Shown one piece after another: positions 62,553-64,000 of a stretch of DNA of 64,000 nucleotides; within the stretch, counting starts at the first letter, position 1; each line of letters begins with the position of its first letter. A program made the position numbers and the translations under genes. Under the pieces are notes generated by a model. That model worked only from the letters and a program-made list of their open reading frames with translations, had not been told where the DNA came from and did no database searches. This stretch comes from Haemonchus contortus. Lineage: Eukaryota > Nematoda > Chromadorea > Rhabditida > Trichostrongylidae. The stretch lies in the NCBI GenBank assembly GCA_000469685.2, contig LS997565.1, positions 37,351,819 to 37,415,818 on the forward strand. The letters are read 5' to 3'.

Positions 62553-63766
62553 GATTTGTTCAGAACACTAATCCTATTTAGACATTACACGATGAAACAT
62601 GGGCAAAAAATAAGGAACGTTCCTACGGTACGGTTGATGTTTTGTAGTACTTTAGATGATTGAAGTTCCATAAGATTCCAGTCAAAGTTTTTGTACAATC
62701 AGACCAACATTTATTTATTTATTTATTTACGTTTATGCACCCAACTAAGTGAACTTTCACTGGTGCAAAGCGAACAAAGAAAGTCGTTATGGTTCTAACT
62801 ACATATATGTAAAATAAAGAATGAAGCCAGGATTCATCGTGCATAAGACCAAGACAGCCCTTGAGGAATGAGCAATGAATGTGTTATGAACCAACTTGCC
62901 CACTAAGTCGTGAACAGCTGTGAAAAAGAGAATGAATCCGGACGAGTTCGATTCCTTCAATCTATAGTGGCTTTGTCCCCAAAAATGGACTTACCCTTGA
63001 CTAAAAAATTGGTGAATTCAAAAAATTACCGTTGTTTTGACTTCCACGAACCTCTGACTTGAAGACTGGTGAAGTCCGAGATCAGAATGCCGAATACATT
63101 TTCAGAGCTCAAAATTCATATTTAATATTTTGGTAGACTAATTTTGGTCTGACTGATTTCGAAACTTTTTCGTAAAATTTCAAAAATTATTAAAATCAGA
63201 AAAATTACCGTTATTTCGTCTGCGCTACTTTATAAACTTCATCGTAACTCAGTGAGTTCCAAGTAATCAGAAGCGTTATAATTATTTCACGACGACTTCA
63301 TTGAATATAGAACACCTATTTATGCGCCATGAATATGAAGAGATTGATGAACACTTTAGATTCGAGGTCAGAATACTGAATGCGTTTTCAGAGCTCAAGA
63401 TTCATAAATAATCTTTCGGTAGGTAAGCTTATTTAGGAAACAACCATACAGAGATAAGGCTCCATGGAAGCATCTCAACGAGTAATCGTTTGATGAAAGC
63501 GAGTAAAGTGTCTATAATAACGGAAACTTGACATTTATCAGATTAATACGAGAGCAGTGATAAGGGCAGTAATGAGGACGAGCGCAGGAAATGGCAACGC
63601 ACGCCATCCGTTATCAGTACATTATATCATAGAACGTGTGTCTGTTGAAATGAAAAATATAGCTGTAACAGATGCCATCCGATGATTTCATCGAACCTAC
63701 CGTCTACTGAGGGCCTGCCAGTTGATGGTTTACTTAACGATAACTTTGAGCTACTCTTTTCAATTT
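62553..63766. other. Non-coding stretch with a direct repeat
   Basis: No gene is seen. An ATTT tetranucleotide run sits near 62711-62728. A unit of about 66 bp occurs at 63070-63136 and again at 63357-63423. An AAAAATTACCGTT word recurs near 63022 and 63202. Confidence 0.5.
63070..63423. repeat. Direct repeat, two units of about 66 bp spaced 287 bp apart
   Basis: GAGATCAGAATGCCGAATAC and TTTTCAGAGCTCAAAATTCA at 63070-63136 recur as GAGGTCAGAATACTGAATGC and TTTTCAGAGCTCAAGATTCA at 63357-63423. The intervening DNA is not obviously repeated, so this is either a degraded tandem array or two members of a dispersed family. Confidence 0.6.
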
Positions 63767-63974
63767 GTTACTGACTGAATCCCCAGGGGCACCGAGACGA
63801 CCGCCAGAGTGATGGTCGGACATCTTCATAGAAGCTTTGAGTGAGAGGAAAGCCATGGCTCGCGGCCCTCTAGCGACGACGATCCACTAGACCATTATGG
63901 TTCGCGACAGAGACGAAGGGAGACGTCACTGGCTCCAGCTTGAGGAAATCCATGATCAGCGGGACGGCAGGTGA
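63767..63974 (+). mobile_element. 5'-truncated RTE-type retrotransposon, 3' end, second copy
   Basis: VTD, stop, IPRG at 63767 is followed, in a shifted frame, by WSDIFIEALSERKAMARGPL, TIMVRDRDEGRRHWLQLEEI and HDQRDGR, then TGA. It corresponds block for block to the tail of the RTE ORF at 47171-47444, with different mutations, so the two are independent insertions. Only about 200 bp of the ORF is kept. Confidence 0.8.
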
Positions 63975-64000
63975 AAGGTGGTGAGATAATATGTTTTTCA

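Overview
This is eukaryotic DNA, almost certainly from a parasitic strongylid (hookworm-like) nematode. Three things point there. One gene ends in a ground-like domain, a family confined to nematodes. The other gene is a calcineurin A catalytic subunit that reads like C. elegans TAX-6, split into many small exons with mostly TTTCAG-type acceptors and long, repeat-filled introns. The dispersed repeats (RTE-type LINE tails, a Tc1/mariner copy, tRNA-headed SINEs) are of kinds common in strongylid genomes. The species assignment is inference. No rRNA, convincing tRNA, CRISPR array or bacterial operon is seen.

Layout. 1-4600: non-coding, with one MITE (1070-1321) that has a second copy at 26447-26703. 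4619-8625 (+): a five-exon gene for a secreted, Pro/Cys-rich ground-like protein of 209 residues, with a TATA box and a signal-peptide exon. 8626-16870: no convincing gene; it holds a complete but dead Tc1/mariner element (11489-12792) with perfect 22-bp terminal repeats. 16871-30112 (-), possibly starting at 38046: the calcineurin A gene, twelve to thirteen coding exons with consistent phases. 38047-64000: no gene I can defend; SINE copies, RTE 3' ends, fold-back elements, microsatellites and frayed ORFs.

The most notable feature is in the calcineurin gene. The exon after the calmodulin-binding helix exists twice, at 18650-18747 and 18228-18325. Both copies are exactly 98 bp, have the same splice phases, the same first six donor bases and about 21 of 33 residues in common, with most silent sites different. 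Because 98 is not a multiple of three, using both or neither would break the frame before the autoinhibitory segment. They therefore look like mutually exclusive exons that swap the linker between the calmodulin-binding and autoinhibitory regions of the phosphatase.

The two protein genes show no functional link. The ground-like protein is probably extracellular or cuticle/signalling related; calcineurin A is the catalytic half of the Ca2+/calmodulin-dependent Ser/Thr phosphatase. Exon boundaries were read by eye from conserved protein sequence and GT/AG signals, and none is confirmed by transcript data.
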